Below are positions 43,444 through 50,270 of a stretch of 64,000 nucleotides of DNA, piece by piece. A program made the position numbers and the translations under genes. Positions within the stretch are counted from its first letter, which is position 1. Each line of letters opens with the position of its first letter. Where the stretch lies: contig CAKZJV010000007.1 in NCBI GenBank assembly GCA_937120475.1, positions 2,124,068 through 2,188,067 on the forward strand, given 5' to 3'. The notes beneath the pieces were generated by a model, which saw nothing but the letters and a program-made list of their open reading frames with translations, did not search any database and was not told where the DNA came from. The DNA comes from an uncultured Cryomorphaceae bacterium (GTDB lineage: Bacteria > Bacteroidota > Bacteroidia > Flavobacteriales > Schleiferiaceae).

Positions 43444-44259
43444 ATGAAAGTATTGGTCATAGGGGCCGGAAATATGGGCTTGACGTATGCGCAGGCCATT
43501 TCCAAATCCGATTTTTTGAAACCCAAGGATCTGATGATTCTGGATAGTGCCCCGGACAAGACTTCACAACTCAAAAAAATCAGCGACTTTGATGTTTATG
43601 AAAGCCTGGAAAAATGCGTGCCCAGGGCAGACATCATTTTTGTAGCGGTTAAGCCCTACCATGCTGAAAATCTCTTTAAGGAGATGCGCACCATGATGAA
43701 TGATGAGCAGATTATTATTTCCATTATGGCGGGGGTAAGCATTGCCTTTATTAAGGAAAGTTTGGGGGTTACCCGCGTGGTTCGCGCCATGCCTAATTTA
43801 CCGGCACAGGTAGGCAAGGGTATGACTTCCTATACCGCATCCGATGAAGTTTCTCGCCTTGAATTACTAACCATTGAGAACCTGCTGGACACCACCGGGC
43901 GTTCCGTAAGGCTGGATACTGAGAATGATGTGGACGCCTCGACCGGAATTTCCGGTAGTGGCCCGGCCTATATTTTTTACTTCATGCAATCCATGATCGA
44001 AGCGGCCCAAAAAATGGGTTTTTCCGATCACGATGCCCGGGTTTTGGTAGGTCAAACCTTTGAAGGAGCGGTGGAGCTCTTCAATAAAAACGACCTGGAC
44101 CCCAACACCTGGATGGACCGCGTAGCCTCTAAAGGCGGTACCACCCGTGCAGCACTGGACTCTATGGACGACAGCAATGTGAATGAATTGATCAAGGACG
44201 CGGCTTATGCGGCTTTTAAACGCGCGGTAGAGCTGGGTAAAGAATACCAAAACAAGTAG
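43444..44259 (+). CDS. proC: Pyrroline-5-carboxylate reductase
   Basis: Last step of proline synthesis: NAD(P)H-dependent reduction of pyrroline-5-carboxylate. The N-terminal Rossmann motif is VLVIGAGNMGLTYAQAI, followed by ADIIFVAVKPYHAENLFKEM, IISIMAGVSIAFIKESLG, and VVRAMPNLPAQVGKGMTSY. The C-terminal dimerisation domain carries the signature GISGSGPAYIFYFMQSMIEAAQKMG and SKGGTTRAALDSMDD. 271 residues, normal. First gene of proC-proB-proA; its TAG overlaps a possible GTG start of proB. Confidence 0.96.
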   Translation: MKVLVIGAGNMGLTYAQAISKSDFLKPKDLMILDSAPDKTSQLKKISDFDVYESLEKCVPRADIIFVAVKPYHAENLFKEMRTMMNDEQIIISIMAGVSIAFIKESLGVTRVVRAMPNLPAQVGKGMTSYTASDEVSRLELLTIENLLDTTGRSVRLDTENDVDASTGISGSGPAYIFYFMQSMIEAAQKMGFSDHDARVLVGQTFEGAVELFNKNDLDPNTWMDRVASKGGTTRAALDSMDDSNVNELIKDAAYAAFKRAVELGKEYQNK

Positions 44260-44261
44260 TG

Positions 44262-45050
44262 ATGGAAATTCGTGAAGAGGTACGTAAAAAAAGGGTGGTT
44301 ATTAAGGTGGGCACCAATGTGATGACCAATAAGGACAATCGCATTGTGGGACCTATTCTTAAGGAGCTGGTTCGCCAGATCGCAGCCCTTTATGAAGAAA
44401 ATATATTAACCGTTTTGGTTTCCTCAGGATCGGCCATTGCCGGTAAAGAGATTTTGGGGGACTGTATTCCCAAAGATCCTTCTACCCGCAGGCAAATTTT
44501 TTCAGCCGTAGGACAACCGCGGATGATGCGCCACTACTACAGTATTTTTCATGATTATGGAATGCGTTGTGCACAGGTGCTGGCTACCAAAAGGGATTTT
44601 AGCCCCGGTAAACACCGTGAAAACATGATCAATTGTTACGAAGGTTTGCTGGCCGAAGGCATTATTCCCATTGCCAATGAAGACGATGCGGTTTCACTCA
44701 GTATGTCCATGTTTACCGATAACGATGAGCTGGCCAGCCTGGTAGCTGAACTCATTGATGCAGATATGATGATACTGCTTACCGATATTGATGGCCTGTA
44801 CACCGGGCATCCTGACGATCAGGATACGGAACTGATACCCCACGTAAAGGTGAATCAGCAGGTGGAAAAATACGTTCAGGAAAGCGATAAAGGGGAGGGT
44901 GAAGGCCGTGGAGGTATGCACTCCAAGTTGGAAGTAGCCAAAAGCACCGCTTCCAAAGGCATCCCCACTTTTATTACCAACGGTAAGCAGCCCAATGTGA
45001 TCCTCGATATTGTGGCCGGTAAGGAAATCGGGACCATGGTTACGAATTAG
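44262..45050 (+). CDS. proB: Glutamate 5-kinase, short form without PUA domain
   Basis: Phosphorylates glutamate to gamma-glutamyl phosphate, the committed step of proline synthesis. Amino-acid-kinase fold: RVVIKVGTNVMTNKDNRIV, LVSSGSAIAGKEIL, IANEDDAVS (the usual NEND-type glutamate site reads NEDD), FTDNDELASLVAELIDADMMILLTDIDGLYTGHP, and GRGGMHSKLEVAKSTASKGIPTFITNGK. 262 residues, so the ~100-residue C-terminal PUA domain of the E. coli enzyme (367 residues) is absent, as in some other bacteria. ATG chosen 2 bases after the proC stop; an in-frame GTG overlaps that stop. Confidence 0.94.
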   Translation: MEIREEVRKKRVVIKVGTNVMTNKDNRIVGPILKELVRQIAALYEENILTVLVSSGSAIAGKEILGDCIPKDPSTRRQIFSAVGQPRMMRHYYSIFHDYGMRCAQVLATKRDFSPGKHRENMINCYEGLLAEGIIPIANEDDAVSLSMSMFTDNDELASLVAELIDADMMILLTDIDGLYTGHPDDQDTELIPHVKVNQQVEKYVQESDKGEGEGRGGMHSKLEVAKSTASKGIPTFITNGKQPNVILDIVAGKEIGTMVTN

Positions 45051-45065
45051 ATGAGAATGGCCGGA

Positions 45066-45135
45066 GTGTTCTGAGCATGCCGAAGGACACCTGCGCAAAA
45101 GTATTATAAGTGCCCTTCGGCAGGCTCAAGGGCAC
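45066..45135. repeat. Inverted pair of palindromic elements between proB and proA
   Basis: Two related elements face each other: GTGTTCTGAGC...GCCGAAGGACAC (45066-45090) and GTGCCCTTCGG...CTCAAGGGCAC (45110-45135). Each is itself palindromic (8-base arms in the second), and one resembles the inverse complement of the other. This is the form of the dispersed CTGAGC..GCCGAAGG repeats common in Bacteroidota. It occupies most of the 113-base proB-proA gap and would form a strong intercistronic hairpin. Confidence 0.7.
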
Positions 45136-45163
45136 CAAACACGAACTATAAAGCACAATAACA

Positions 45164-46363
45164 ATGAAACTGATAAAAACCGATATAAAAAACAAAGTGC
45201 TCCAATCCATGATGAATATCCTGGACCGGGAGCGGAAAAATATAATTGCCGCCAATCAGAAGGACCTGGATGCTTTTGATAAATCGGACCGCGCCATGTA
45301 CGACCGCCTGGTGGTAAACGAGGCTAAAGTGGATGGTATGATACAGGCCGTACGTGAAGTAATGGAGCAGGATGACCCGGTAGGCCAGGAAATTTCTCAG
45401 CGCAAGCTGGAAAATGGTCTGCACATTATCAACAAAACAGCTCCTTTCGGTACCATTATGATTATTTATGAATCCCGCCCCGATGTAACCATTGAAGCGG
45501 CTGTACTGGCTTTTAAAGCCAATAATAAAATTTTGCTGAAAGGTGGTAAAGAGGCGGTACACAGTAATGAGATACTGGTGCAGTGCTGGCACGAAGCTTT
45601 AAAAGAAAATGGACTGGGTGAGGAATGGATACAGTTTATGAAGATGAACCGCACCGAAACACAGGAATTTTTGCGGAACCCTACTCAAAAGCTCGATTTA
45701 ATTGTGCCACGTGGAGGTGAGCGGCTGATTGCTTTTGTGAAAGAGCACGCCCGTTGTGCCGTGCTGGTAAGCGGACGGGGCAATAACTTTCTCTACGTAA
45801 GTACTCAAGCCGATTGGGAAAAGGCCAAGGAAGTAATCCTCAACGCCAAAACGGATAAGATTTCCGGTTGCAATGCGCTGGATAAAGTGTTGATGGACGT
45901 TAATCAGCCGGATTACGAGCAACACCTCAAAGACCTCAACCAAATGTTGAAGGAACACGAAGTAGAGGTGTTGGTGGATGATACGGTGAAGAAAACCCTG
46001 TCAGATGAAAAGTCTATACCCGATGAAGATACCTGGTACGAAGAGTTTTTGGCCATGAAAATTTGCATCGGTGCAGCCGATGGCTTGAACGATGCGATTG
46101 ACAAGATCAACCAGTATTCCGGTGGCCACTCCACTACCATTATGACTACGGATGATAATGAAGCCGCTGAATTTATGGAGCAAATCGACAGTGCTGCGGT
46201 ATATCGCAATGCCTCTACCCGCTTTACCGATGGCGGACAGATGGGTGTGGGTGCCGAGTTGGCTATTAGTACCGATAAGTTACACCACCGCGGGCCTTTA
46301 GGTCTTAAGCAGTTGGTGACCAATAAATACTATGTATATGGTGACGGCCAGATTCGGAAATAA
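45164..46363 (+). CDS. proA: Glutamate-5-semialdehyde dehydrogenase (gamma-glutamyl phosphate reductase)
   Basis: NADPH-dependent reduction of gamma-glutamyl phosphate to the semialdehyde. Aldehyde-dehydrogenase fold with FGTIMIIYESRPDVTIEAAVLAFKANNKILLKGGKEA, DLIVPRGGERLIAFV, AKTDKISGCNALDKVLMD (catalytic Cys region, in place of the usual SPxxCNA), YSGGHSTTIMT, and DSAAVYRNASTRFTDGGQMGVGAELAIST. 399 residues, normal. Third gene of the proline operon, separated from proB by a repeat pair, and followed by a strong terminator. Confidence 0.95.
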   Translation: MKLIKTDIKNKVLQSMMNILDRERKNIIAANQKDLDAFDKSDRAMYDRLVVNEAKVDGMIQAVREVMEQDDPVGQEISQRKLENGLHIINKTAPFGTIMIIYESRPDVTIEAAVLAFKANNKILLKGGKEAVHSNEILVQCWHEALKENGLGEEWIQFMKMNRTETQEFLRNPTQKLDLIVPRGGERLIAFVKEHARCAVLVSGRGNNFLYVSTQADWEKAKEVILNAKTDKISGCNALDKVLMDVNQPDYEQHLKDLNQMLKEHEVEVLVDDTVKKTLSDEKSIPDEDTWYEEFLAMKICIGAADGLNDAIDKINQYSGGHSTTIMTTDDNEAAEFMEQIDSAAVYRNASTRFTDGGQMGVGAELAISTDKLHHRGPLGLKQLVTNKYYVYGDGQIRK

Positions 46364-46388
46364 TGAATGCCGATAGATGATTTGATTG

Positions 46389-46424
46389 CCCCCGCCCCGG
46401 TTGCCCGGGGCGGGGGTTTTGTTT
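46389..46424 (+). terminator. Intrinsic terminator after proA
   Basis: A 10-bp GC-only stem (CCCCCGCCCC / GGGGCGGGGG) with an 8-base loop is followed by TTTTGTTT. It lies 25 bases after the proA stop and touches the end of the convergent DUF4062-TPR gene. Confidence 0.85.
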
Positions 46425-48279
46425 ATTCAGCAAGCCTTTCTTCTTTAATTTTTTCCAGATTCCTCGCCACAATCTCCTCAATTTCTTTGAAACCGCACTG
46501 TGTAGCAATTTCCAGCGCCTTTTCACACATTGCTTCGGCCTCATCCAGATCCTCGCGAGCCCAAAGAACATTAGCTAGGTTTCCGTAATCGCTAGCCATA
46601 CCTTCCTGGCGACCTAATTTTTCTTCTATGGCTAAAGACTTTTTATACATCTCCTCGGCTCTGTCCAGATCCCCACGGATTCGAAAAACAATTCCCAGGT
46701 TTCCGTATTGATTCGCCATACCTTCCTGGTGACCTAGCTTTTCATTAATCTCCAAGGCCTTTCTGCACATCTCCTCGGCTCCCTCCAAATCCCCACGGGT
46801 TTTCAAAACAATTCCCAGGTTTCCGTATTGATTCGCCATACCTTCCTGGTGACCTAGCTTTTCATTGATCTCCAAGGCCTTTCTGTACATCTCCTCGGCT
46901 CCCTCCAAATCCCCACGGATTTGAAAAACAGTCCCCAGGTTTCCGTAATCGCTAGCCATACCTTCCGGGCGACCTAGCTTTTCATTGATCTCCAAGGCCT
47001 TTCTGCACATCTCCTCGGCTCCCTCCAAATCCCCACGGATTCGAAAAACAATTCCCAGGTTTCCGTATTGATTCGCCATACCTTCCTGGTGACCTAGCTT
47101 TCCATTGATCTCCAAGGCCTTTCTGTACATCTCCTCGGCTCCCTCCAAATCCCCACGGGTTTTCAAAACAATTCCCAGGTTTCCGTAATCGCTAGCCATA
47201 CCTTCCTGGCGACCTAATTTTTCCTCTATTGCTAAAGACTTTCTATACATCTCCTCGGCTCCCTCCAAATCCCCACGGATTTGAAAAACAATTCCCAGGT
47301 TTCCGTATTGATTCGCCATACCTTCCGGGCGACCTAGCTTTTCATTGATCTCCAAGGCCTTTCTGCACATCTCCTCGGCTCCCTCCAAATCCCCACGGAT
47401 TCGAAAAACAATTCCCACAGCATTGAAAGTATTGGCCCGCATAATTTCATCCGCTTCAGACTCCGATAGTTTTAGAGCTTGCTCCAACATCACCATGGTT
47501 TTATCCAATTGACCCGTTAAGGTTAAGAATTGGGCGTAGCTCAATAAGTTCTTTGCAGATGGGTCGTTGACAATGGCCTTTGAAAAAGCTATTTCAGCAT
47601 CCACCAACTTTCCCTGTCTAGCCAACTCATGGGCTTTGGAAATAATTTCCGAAGTAGCTAACTCTTGCCTGGTTTCTAATTCCGGCTGAAAAGGAGTTTC
47701 CGGAGGGGTTTGTGGGTATTGATAGCCTCCATCCAAACTATTACCATCTTCCCGTAACCACCTTCCCAGGTTTTTACGTATCAATTTCTTAAAATCATCC
47801 AGGCTGGTGAAATCGGAATATAAAAGTGTTTTTTCCTTTTCCAGTTTACGCTTAAAATTGATTACTTTTTTTAACTCCGGTCCAGCATCGGCCATTTGGG
47901 GAAGAGGAACCGATTTAAAAAGGCAAACCAACTGTTTCATCGGAGCCTTTGACCTTTTAAAGCACTCTAGGGCTATTTTGTACTCTTCCTCGGTGCCGGA
48001 AGTCGCATTACTGGGGTTATCTCCGGGGTCAGAGCCCCACCGGTCGTGTAAAATCAATACAAAAAAATCACACTTTTTTAGCTCTTCATTGATCTGGCTT
48101 TGAGGTCTGCCCATACCGGGTAAAGTGTCTTCCCATCCTACAGCCTGGAAAATTACATCGCGGTGTAAGGCCTCGTCATTATTATATTCTCCGATTTCAT
48201 TTTTGAAGGCTTTTCGCTCCTCATCCAAGCCTTTGGGGGAGGCTATAAATATGCGATAAGATGTTAATTGACCCGGCAT
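46423..48279 (-). CDS. DUF4062-like N-terminal domain with TPR array
   Basis: 618 residues. Residues ~7-110 match the DUF4062 type of cytosolic domain: YRIFIASPKGLDEERKAFKNEI, VIFQAVGWEDTLPG, INEELKKCDFFVLILHDRWGSDPG, GTEEEYKIALE. This domain is regarded as related to the TIR / nucleoside-deoxyribosyltransferase-like folds and heads many NLR-like proteins; here no NTPase follows. From ~285 to 600 come eight 40-residue TPRs (GDLEGAEEMCRKALEINEKLG), seven nearly identical, preceded by more diverged TPRs. No signal peptide. The architecture suggests a sensor-effector, possibly in defence, but that is inference. Confidence 0.75.
   Translation of the reverse strand: MPGQLTSYRIFIASPKGLDEERKAFKNEIGEYNNDEALHRDVIFQAVGWEDTLPGMGRPQSQINEELKKCDFFVLILHDRWGSDPGDNPSNATSGTEEEYKIALECFKRSKAPMKQLVCLFKSVPLPQMADAGPELKKVINFKRKLEKEKTLLYSDFTSLDDFKKLIRKNLGRWLREDGNSLDGGYQYPQTPPETPFQPELETRQELATSEIISKAHELARQGKLVDAEIAFSKAIVNDPSAKNLLSYAQFLTLTGQLDKTMVMLEQALKLSESEADEIMRANTFNAVGIVFRIRGDLEGAEEMCRKALEINEKLGRPEGMANQYGNLGIVFQIRGDLEGAEEMYRKSLAIEEKLGRQEGMASDYGNLGIVLKTRGDLEGAEEMYRKALEINGKLGHQEGMANQYGNLGIVFRIRGDLEGAEEMCRKALEINEKLGRPEGMASDYGNLGTVFQIRGDLEGAEEMYRKALEINEKLGHQEGMANQYGNLGIVLKTRGDLEGAEEMCRKALEINEKLGHQEGMANQYGNLGIVFRIRGDLDRAEEMYKKSLAIEEKLGRQEGMASDYGNLANVLWAREDLDEAEAMCEKALEIATQCGFKEIEEIVARNLEKIKEERLAE
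46621..47460 (-). repeat. Tandem 120-base repeats encoding TPR units
   Basis: Seven strong copies with an exact 120-base period; the marker CTCCTCGGCT recurs at 46651, 46771, 46891, 47011, 47131, 47251 and 47371. Neighbouring units are roughly 90% identical and differ by swapping a few short alternative blocks, so the array looks shaped by recombination or gene conversion. An eighth diverged unit lies at the 3' end of the gene. Confidence 0.9.
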
Positions 48280-48344
48280 CTAAAAAAGGGTTTGGTTTGA
48301 TTACGGAAATATATCTAAAATCAAACAAATAAACCTTCTAAAAT

Positions 48345-48370
48345 GTCACTCTGAGCGCAGTCGAAAAGTG
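48345..48370 (+). repeat. GTCACTCTGAGCG palindromic element, copy 1
   Basis: GTCACTCTGAGCGCAGTCGA then AAAGTG. Inverse complement of 48464-48489 at 23 of 26 positions. The pair brackets ~93 bases downstream of the GIY-YIG gene and could form a long stem-loop. Confidence 0.8.
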
Positions 48371-48463
48371 ATGGTTTTAAATGAACATTGTATTCATAGG
48401 CCGAGAGACCTGGTTTGATTCCAGTTTGTAGATCTGATAGGTTAAAACCTATTTATAGCTTGT

Positions 48464-48489
48464 CGCTCTTCGACTCCGCTCAGAGTGAC
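48464..48489 (-). repeat. GTCACTCTGAGCG palindromic element, copy 2
   Basis: Minus-strand GTCACTCTGAGCGGAGTCGA then AGAGCG. It overlaps the 3' end of the GIY-YIG gene: the final Thr-Gln-Ser-Leu codons and the stop TGA are read from CAGTCACTCTGA. Confidence 0.8.
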
Positions 48490-48803
48490 TGCGTGTTTTG
48501 GTTTTTTGAATGAGAATTGTTCCGGCAAATGGACAAAGCTCGCAGCTTGTCCCAATCTTTCTCGATTAATGCCTTTTTCTTGACTCGGCTCCAACCTTTG
48601 ATTTTCTTTTCCCAGGCAATGGCTTTATCCGGGTTTTGAAAGGGTTCAGCCCAAACCAGTTCTAAAGGTCTGCGGGAGTAAGTATATGATTTAGGATCAA
48701 TGCCCTTTTGGTGCTGTTCAAGTCGTAATTCTAAATTATTGGTGATGCCCGTATAATATGATTTATCCGAACAGAGTAGTATGTAAACCCAATAGGTTTT
48801 CAT
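48480..48803 (-). CDS. Small GIY-YIG nuclease-family protein embedded in palindromic repeats
   Basis: 107 residues from the ATG at 48803 (a TTG start three codons upstream is also open). Single GIY-YIG domain of the UPF0213/YhbQ-like group: YWVYILLCSDKSYYTGITNNLELRLEQHQKG supplies the two Tyr motifs and the catalytic Arg; IAWEKKIKGWSRVKKKALIEKDW supplies the conserved Glu and basic helix. Everything after ~residue 90 (CRNNSHSKNQNTQSL) is a low-complexity tail whose last codons belong to the downstream repeat. Repeats of the same type lie on the promoter side (48827-48921). Probably a structure-specific nuclease; linkage to repeats suggests a repeat-mobilising role. Confidence 0.85.
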   Translation of the reverse strand: MKTYWVYILLCSDKSYYTGITNNLELRLEQHQKGIDPKSYTYSRRPLELVWAEPFQNPDKAIAWEKKIKGWSRVKKKALIEKDWDKLRALSICRNNSHSKNQNTQSL

Positions 48804-48826
48804 CCGTTTCAAATGATCTTAAATTG

Positions 48827-48921
48827 GTCATCCCGAGCGCCTGCCAAATAAACCAGTTTTTTCTTACCGGTCCCTAGAACCCCTGTCCGCACTGAAGGGG
48901 AAGGTAGGCGCTTAGAGTGAC
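48827..48921. repeat. Inverted pair of related palindromic elements upstream of the GIY-YIG gene
   Basis: GTCATCCCGAGCGCCTGCC (48827-48845) and its imperfect inverse GGTAGGCGCTTAGAGTGAC (48903-48921; reverse complement GTCACTCTAAGCGCCTACC) enclose 57 bases containing a second small GC-rich palindrome. They are the same general family as the elements at 48345 and 48464. Confidence 0.7.
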
Positions 48922-48940
48922 AATATTAAGTAGCTAGAAA

Positions 48941-48952
48941 GCTCAGTGTGAC
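48941..48952 (-). repeat. Short GTCACACTGAGC element at a gene 3' end
   Basis: Minus-strand GTCACACTGAGC, a half-element of the same family. The stop codon of the 83-residue membrane-protein gene (TGA at 48943-48945) lies inside it. Confidence 0.55.
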
Positions 48953-49194
48953 TTAATTTTTTTCCTAACAGGCAAGACTTTCCCAATCAACCCAAGGATT
49001 AACAAAAGCCAGGGTGTACCGTGCAAAAACAGGTCAAACCAATCCATCAGTTGCATACCGTTTGCGCCACCGGCTACCCATTTGATTTTTCCCCACAGGT
49101 GTGGTTCGGGCACAAAAGGGGCCAGGCCCAAGGTAAGGCTGAGTAGTACCCACCATTTGAGATTTTGTGCGCAGAAGGTGAATACCCTTTTCAT
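48943..49194 (-). CDS. Small conserved membrane protein
   Basis: 83 residues: a basic start (MKRVFTFCAQNLKWW), one hydrophobic helix (VLLSLTLGLAPFVPEPH), a loop WGKIKWVAGGANGMQLMDWFDLFLHGTPW, and a second helix (LLLILGLIGKVLPV) with a basic tail. I recognise the LGLAPFxPEPHxWGKIxWVxGGAxGMQxMDWFDLxLHG pattern as a small widespread family that databases sometimes label RND transporter, which its size does not support. It overlaps the upstream gene by 4 bases, so translation is probably coupled. Confidence 0.75.
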   Translation of the reverse strand: MKRVFTFCAQNLKWWVLLSLTLGLAPFVPEPHLWGKIKWVAGGANGMQLMDWFDLFLHGTPWLLLILGLIGKVLPVRKKIKSH

Positions 49195-49619
49195 TTAAGC
49201 GAACTTCCCTTGGCCGCCCACCACGGGTGCACCTCCACACTTAAACGACCGGCTTTAACGGCCGGGTCCATTTCCGCCAGTTCCAGAGCCCTTTCGGTGG
49301 TGGGAACACGCATAATCAAAATACCCCGGATATCCCCATCATCTCCAAAAGGACCGGCCATATCGATATAACCTTCATCGGCCATCCACTGGATATGCGC
49401 TTGGTGCTGCCGTTGTATTTCTGCCATGTCTCCGCTTTCCTGGCTGCGGTTTTCACCTTTTTTCAGGAACACTATGTGGTATTTTTTCATGATATAGGTG
49501 GTATCGCCCTCCGTCATGGAAAAGGTTTCAAAACCGAGGGAATCAACCTCCACACTTTGAGCCAACACCCCGGCACTGCCCAGTAGCATTAAAAGAAGAA
49601 AGGGTAAAGTAGTTCTCAT
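49191..49619 (-). CDS. Exported YCII-domain protein
   Basis: 142 residues. A signal peptide (MRTTLPFLLLMLLGSAGVLAQ) precedes a YCII-related alpha/beta barrel (residues ~40-135): KKYHIVFLKKGENR, HQAHIQWMADEGYIDMAGPFGDDGDIRGILIMRV, ALELAEMDPAVKAGRLSVEVHPWWA. The HxxHxxxMxxxGxxxxAGPF and DP motifs are typical; the His-Asp pair is the proposed active site of the family. Most YCII proteins are cytosolic, so the signal peptide is notable. Operon with the small membrane protein downstream. Confidence 0.85.
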   Translation of the reverse strand: MRTTLPFLLLMLLGSAGVLAQSVEVDSLGFETFSMTEGDTTYIMKKYHIVFLKKGENRSQESGDMAEIQRQHQAHIQWMADEGYIDMAGPFGDDGDIRGILIMRVPTTERALELAEMDPAVKAGRLSVEVHPWWAAKGSSLK

Positions 49620-49721
49620 AAAGGAATTTTAAGAGTCTTAAATTTAATCCAAATAGCAATTGGGTTTGTCCTGAACTTATGGCGCGCATAAGCTGTATCT
49701 TTCGCAACAAGAATCAATATT

Positions 49722-50270
49722 ATGAAACAAAACTTAATAACTCCCCAGCGCTCTTTGAATAAGGAGATGGAAAAGTGGCTGAATGAGCAAATTGTAATGG
49801 AAGGAAAGTCTTCTGCCTATTACTTAAGCATGGCTTCCTGGTGCGAAACCAAGGGGTATAATAATTCAGCTGAGTTTTTATATAAGCACTCGGATGAGGA
49901 GCGCGGGCACATGCTCAAGCTTTTTAAATACGTAAACCAGGCCGGTGGCCACGCCTTACAACCGGAAATAGTGGATATCAAGCACACTTTTAAATCCTTG
50001 CGGGAGGTTTTTGAAGATGTTTTGAAGCATGAAATCCAGGTAACGAAAAGTATTCATGAAATTGTAGATCGCTGCCTAACGTCTAAAGACTTTACCACTT
50101 TTAATTTTTTGCAGTGGTTTGTGGTAGAGCAAAGGGAAGAGGAAACCATTGCCCGTAGGGCCCTCGAATTATTTGATATAATCGGTGAGGATGGCGTTGG
50201 ACTGTGGACCATTGACATGGAAATCGGAAAACTCCACGGCCTGGATGACGTTGCTCCCGCCCATCGTTAG
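49722..50270 (+). CDS. ftnA: Ferritin
   Basis: Iron-storage protein forming a 24-subunit shell and oxidising Fe(II). 182-residue four-helix bundle with ferroxidase ligands in the expected places: LNEQIVMEGKSSAYYLSMASWCE (helix A Glu, Tyr), FLYKHSDEERGHMLKLFKYV (Glu-x-x-His), EIQVTKSIHEIVDRC, and FLQWFVVEQREEETIARRALEL (C-terminal Glu/Gln). No heme-binding Met as in bacterioferritin is evident. A TATCTTTC element at 49696-49703 is a near match to the -7 consensus. The stop overlaps the convergent acyl-CoA dehydrogenase gene by 4 bases. Confidence 0.94.
   Translation: MKQNLITPQRSLNKEMEKWLNEQIVMEGKSSAYYLSMASWCETKGYNNSAEFLYKHSDEERGHMLKLFKYVNQAGGHALQPEIVDIKHTFKSLREVFEDVLKHEIQVTKSIHEIVDRCLTSKDFTTFNFLQWFVVEQREEETIARRALELFDIIGEDGVGLWTIDMEIGKLHGLDDVAPAHR

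Noticed and set aside
46621-47460. Regularly spaced 120-base repeats that could suggest a CRISPR or satellite array
   Set aside because: They are entirely in frame within one long gene and encode TPR units; there are no unique spacers.
48943-49194. Calling the 83-residue membrane protein an RND transporter, as some databases do
   Set aside because: With two helices and 83 residues it cannot be an RND pump; the label appears to be a propagated error.
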